Positions 61,674 to 64,000 of a stretch of 64,000 nucleotides of DNA are shown piece after piece. This DNA comes from CALFML01 sp044222245 (GTDB taxonomy: Bacteria > Myxococcota_A > Polyangia > Palsa-1104 > JAEUJZ01). The notes below the pieces were generated by a model, which was not told the origin of the DNA, made no database searches, and saw nothing but the letters and a program-made list of their open reading frames with translations. Positions within the stretch are counted from its first letter, which is position 1. Every line of letters begins with the position of its first letter. The stretch covers positions 1 to 64,000 of the forward strand of contig JBGANQ010000052.1 of NCBI GenBank assembly GCA_044222245.1, read 5' to 3'. A program made the position numbers and the translations under genes.

Positions 61674-64000
61674 TTACTCGCGGCGCGGTAGCTGCAGGGT
61701 CTGGCAGCCGCTGACCAGCGCCCGCCGCGAGCGACGTCTGCCGTCGGCGTCGAAGTAGAACACCTCGACCGGCAGCGGCGGCGCTGCAGGGTCCGGTCGG
61801 GCCACAAGCTCATAGGTCACGGTGGTGACGGTGCTGTGGCAGCGCAAAGAGACTGTGCCCAGGCTCGTCGGCAGCTCGCGAGCGGCGAAGCTCTGACCGG
61901 GGGCGAACCAGGCCGCCGGGGCGCCGGCCCCGATCCAGAGCGTGCCGGTAGACAGATCGTCCTCGTCGCGCTCCTCCAGGGCCAGCAGGTAGCGCAGGTA
62001 CTGCAGCATCACCGCCGTGCCTGCCGAGCACGGGTCCGAGTCCGGTCGCGCCGGCTGCTCGGCCACCGTCCGCAGGCGGTCCGCATACTCCTGTCGCGAG
62101 AACAGGACGATCGCCGTCTCCGGCGACACGAACGTGTGCGGATCACAGGACAGGCCGATCTGCCCAAGGAGCCCCAGGTAGAAGCGGTCAAACTCCCGCC
62201 GGTGCAGCGCGCACAGCTGCATCCCGCGCGAGTACTCGGCGTCCACCCCCAGGCGCCCGAACCACTGATCAAAGCGAGCCACCCCCAGGGTCTGCCGGCC
62301 GGTCTGCTGCAGGTAATCGGTGATCGAGCGCGCCCACCGTCCCTGCCAGCCAAACAGCGCCGTCTCCAGGATCAGCGAGGCAAACAGCTGGTGGTAGTCA
62401 CCGGCGCTCGGGGACTGCCCGGGCTCGTCGGTGCGAAACGGAAGAAAGGGCGGCGTGGCGGCGCTTTTGTAGATCCGCTCGGCGGTGATAAGGAGGTTCT
62501 GGCGGGTCTCGGTAGCGGCCTGCGCCCACGCTGCGGCGCGCGGGTCGCCGACCTCCTTGGCGAGCAGCGCGGCATCGCGCAGGCCGCGCCAGGCGGCGCT
62601 GCTGCCGTACAGGCTGTAGGTCGGCTCGGTCAGGTCGCCGCCGTAGGTGTGCTTGGGAAGCAGCCCATAGTGCACCGGCCGACCGCCGCTCTCGTCGAGC
62701 CTCTGGGTGCTGCGGAACGCCGCGGCGATCCACTCGGCGTTTTCGGCGATGAGCGGCCACAGGGCGCGCAGCGCCGCCCGCTCACCGCCCAGGGCATGCA
62801 CGTCGCGGGCGTAGGTGATGCACAGGCCGGCGCGGTACTGGTGGTGCTGGCCCTCTTTCTTGAGAAACTCGGGCGCAAAGAAGGTCCGCTCGAGCAGGGC
62901 CCGGGCCCGACGGGGGTGGCCGTACTGCGCCATCGCGACGATGTTCCAGCCCTCCTCGACGCCAAACAGTCCGCCGTCATAGACCCCGGGGAACAGGCCG
63001 TAGCGCAGGATGCCCTCGCGCTGAAACAGCCGGTTGTGCAGGAGCAGGGCGCGCCAGGCGTTGTGCAGGTGCGGATCGGGCAGCTCCAGCTGCGCCCCCG
63101 CCGCCAGGAACTGCTCGGCCTCTGCCTTGACCTCGGCATACGCCGTGGCGAACGAGGGCGCCGGCGCGGCAGGCAGGCCAGAGGACAGGGGCAGGCGGAG
63201 CTCCAGCTGCACGGCGCCGCCCGGCAGAGCGGTGCGGCTGACCGCGGTGACGGTGTCGCCCAGGCGCAGCGAGTCGGCGGTCAGCGCGGCGGGCAGCGGC
63301 TCGTAGATGCACGCCTGGGCGCGCGGCTGATTGATCGATTTGACCAGGCCCGCCCGGGTGGCGTGGCAGAGCAGGGCAGGGTCCGGCGCCACGCCCGGCC
63401 CCCGGGCGACGATCTGCAGCTGCAGCGCCCCCTGCAGGTCGATGAGCGCGGTCTGGCTGAGGGTGATAGCGCCGTTCCCGGTCAGCGCCTGCAGGCGCGA
63501 CTCGGCGATGGGCAGGTAGCCCTCGTGCAGGCGCTGCTCGGCCTGCTGCAGCTCAGCGGCGGGCAGGCCGATGCGCAGCCACAGCCGCGAGTAGGCGCCG
63601 CTGCGCTCGGGCCACACCAGCCCGCCGTCCCACAGCTGCGAGATCACCGGCCCTTCGACAGCGCCGAGCAGGGCGCCGCCGCGAAACGGCAGCGCCAGCC
63701 GCCAGACCTGCTCCACCGTCGGCGTGTCCGCCGTCAGCGCCGCCAGCTCAGCGGCCAGCGGATCGCCGGCGGGGGGCAGGTGCGGCCGGGGCAGGGGATA
63801 GTGCTCGCGCTCCGCGCAGGGTGGGGTGCGCAGCGGCTCGCCCTGATACGGCGCCGCGGCCAGCTCGACCCGCTGCAGCAGCCAGGGCCCGGCGGGAAAC
63901 CGCAGGCGCGCCTCGCCCGCGGCCGCCGGCGCGAGCGCCAGCTCGATCAGGGTCCCGTCGCGGTATGGGGCGTCTTGGGCCGCCGGGGTCAGGTTCACCG
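61674..64000 (-). CDS. Six-hairpin glycosidase-fold protein (partial, 5' end at or beyond window edge)
   Basis: At least 774 residues, open to the window edge; a GTG at 63998 is possible but the true start may lie outside. The N-terminal half is beta-rich. The C-terminal half shows the (alpha/alpha)6-barrel pattern: HNAWRALLLHNRLFQREGILRYGLFPGVYDGGLFGVEEGWNIVAMAQYGHPRRARALLERTF, QYRAGLCITYARDVHALGGERAALRALWPLIAENAEWI and YSLYGSSAAWRGLRDAALLAKEV. Candidate acid residues are Glu in GVEEGW and Asp in VYDGG. It probably acts on a carbohydrate. The short C-terminal part is a beta domain ending in GCQTLQLPRRE. The family is not assigned. Confidence 0.75.
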   Translation of the reverse strand, partial: VNLTPAAQDAPYRDGTLIELALAPAAAGEARLRFPAGPWLLQRVELAAAPYQGEPLRTPPCAEREHYPLPRPHLPPAGDPLAAELAALTADTPTVEQVWRLALPFRGGALLGAVEGPVISQLWDGGLVWPERSGAYSRLWLRIGLPAAELQQAEQRLHEGYLPIAESRLQALTGNGAITLSQTALIDLQGALQLQIVARGPGVAPDPALLCHATRAGLVKSINQPRAQACIYEPLPAALTADSLRLGDTVTAVSRTALPGGAVQLELRLPLSSGLPAAPAPSFATAYAEVKAEAEQFLAAGAQLELPDPHLHNAWRALLLHNRLFQREGILRYGLFPGVYDGGLFGVEEGWNIVAMAQYGHPRRARALLERTFFAPEFLKKEGQHHQYRAGLCITYARDVHALGGERAALRALWPLIAENAEWIAAAFRSTQRLDESGGRPVHYGLLPKHTYGGDLTEPTYSLYGSSAAWRGLRDAALLAKEVGDPRAAAWAQAATETRQNLLITAERIYKSAATPPFLPFRTDEPGQSPSAGDYHQLFASLILETALFGWQGRWARSITDYLQQTGRQTLGVARFDQWFGRLGVDAEYSRGMQLCALHRREFDRFYLGLLGQIGLSCDPHTFVSPETAIVLFSRQEYADRLRTVAEQPARPDSDPCSAGTAVMLQYLRYLLALEERDEDDLSTGTLWIGAGAPAAWFAPGQSFAARELPTSLGTVSLRCHSTVTTVTYELVARPDPAAPPLPVEVFYFDADGRRRSRRALVSGCQTLQLPRRE

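Overview
The window is 64 kb of very GC-rich bacterial chromosome. Its gene content points to a deltaproteobacterial or myxobacterial (Myxococcota-like) organism: Hanks-type Ser/Thr kinases, FG-GAP and Cys-rich lipoproteins, a multi-PAS histidine kinase, a degenerate receiver protein, a P450, and many short secreted proteins of unknown function. This taxonomic placement is inferred from gene families only. I saw no rRNA, tRNA, CRISPR array, phage module or recognisable transposase.

Layout. 1-8.2 kb: housekeeping and envelope genes (repeat-tailed lipoprotein cut by the window edge, rpoH-type sigma factor, transaldolase, greB, a GMP-reductase-type enzyme, two SRPBCC proteins, pirin, a TlpA-like thioredoxin). 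8.2-14.5 kb: a same-strand glycan island that makes GDP-L-fucose (fcl, gmd) and carries three methyltransferase domains, one fused to a GT2 glycosyltransferase, plus a GT87-type membrane protein. 14.5-24.5 kb: cytochrome P450, pseudo-receiver, Cys-rich lipoprotein overlapping recD2, a seven-repeat FG-GAP lipoprotein, and a three-PAS histidine kinase. 24.5-30.6 kb: a pair of secreted or membrane proteins, the mdh-sucC-sucD TCA-cycle operon, and msrA. 30.6-36.9 kb: a SixA-like phosphatase, then a convergent lipid cassette of two fatty-acid desaturases, a long-chain-alcohol-oxidase-type GMC enzyme and an aldehyde dehydrogenase. 37-40.5 kb: recX and two tandem SPPY-type DNA methyltransferases without a restriction enzyme. 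40.5-49.8 kb: a membrane-anchored Ser/Thr kinase, an MFS transporter, a lipoprotein divergent from a MacAB-like export operon, a metallo-beta-lactamase-fold hydrolase and a second MFS transporter. 49.9-57.2 kb: a Ser/Thr kinase gene broken in two. 57.2-64 kb: a molybdopterin oxidoreductase, an HTH protein, and a minus-strand group of a glycosidase-fold protein, a PhnD-like binding protein and a TPR-like protein.

The most striking structure is the broken kinase. Its N-lobe stops right after the His-Arg of the catalytic HRD motif (at 50.3 kb). Its C-lobe resumes at the same His-Arg-Asp 5,775 bp later (56.08 kb). The nine bases TCCACCGAG are present at both junctions, as in a target-site duplication. 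Deleting one unit restores the reading frame exactly. The intervening DNA carries a prolyl oligopeptidase, a DUF4403-like lipoprotein and a polysaccharide deacetylase, but no transposase or integrase.

Other points worth following are a G9 tract between the first desaturase and the alcohol oxidase that lacks stops in any frame and could make a fused or phase-variable protein, the tandem DNA methyltransferases, the methyltransferase-GT2 fusion, and a receiver domain with its phospho-acceptor Asp changed to Asn.
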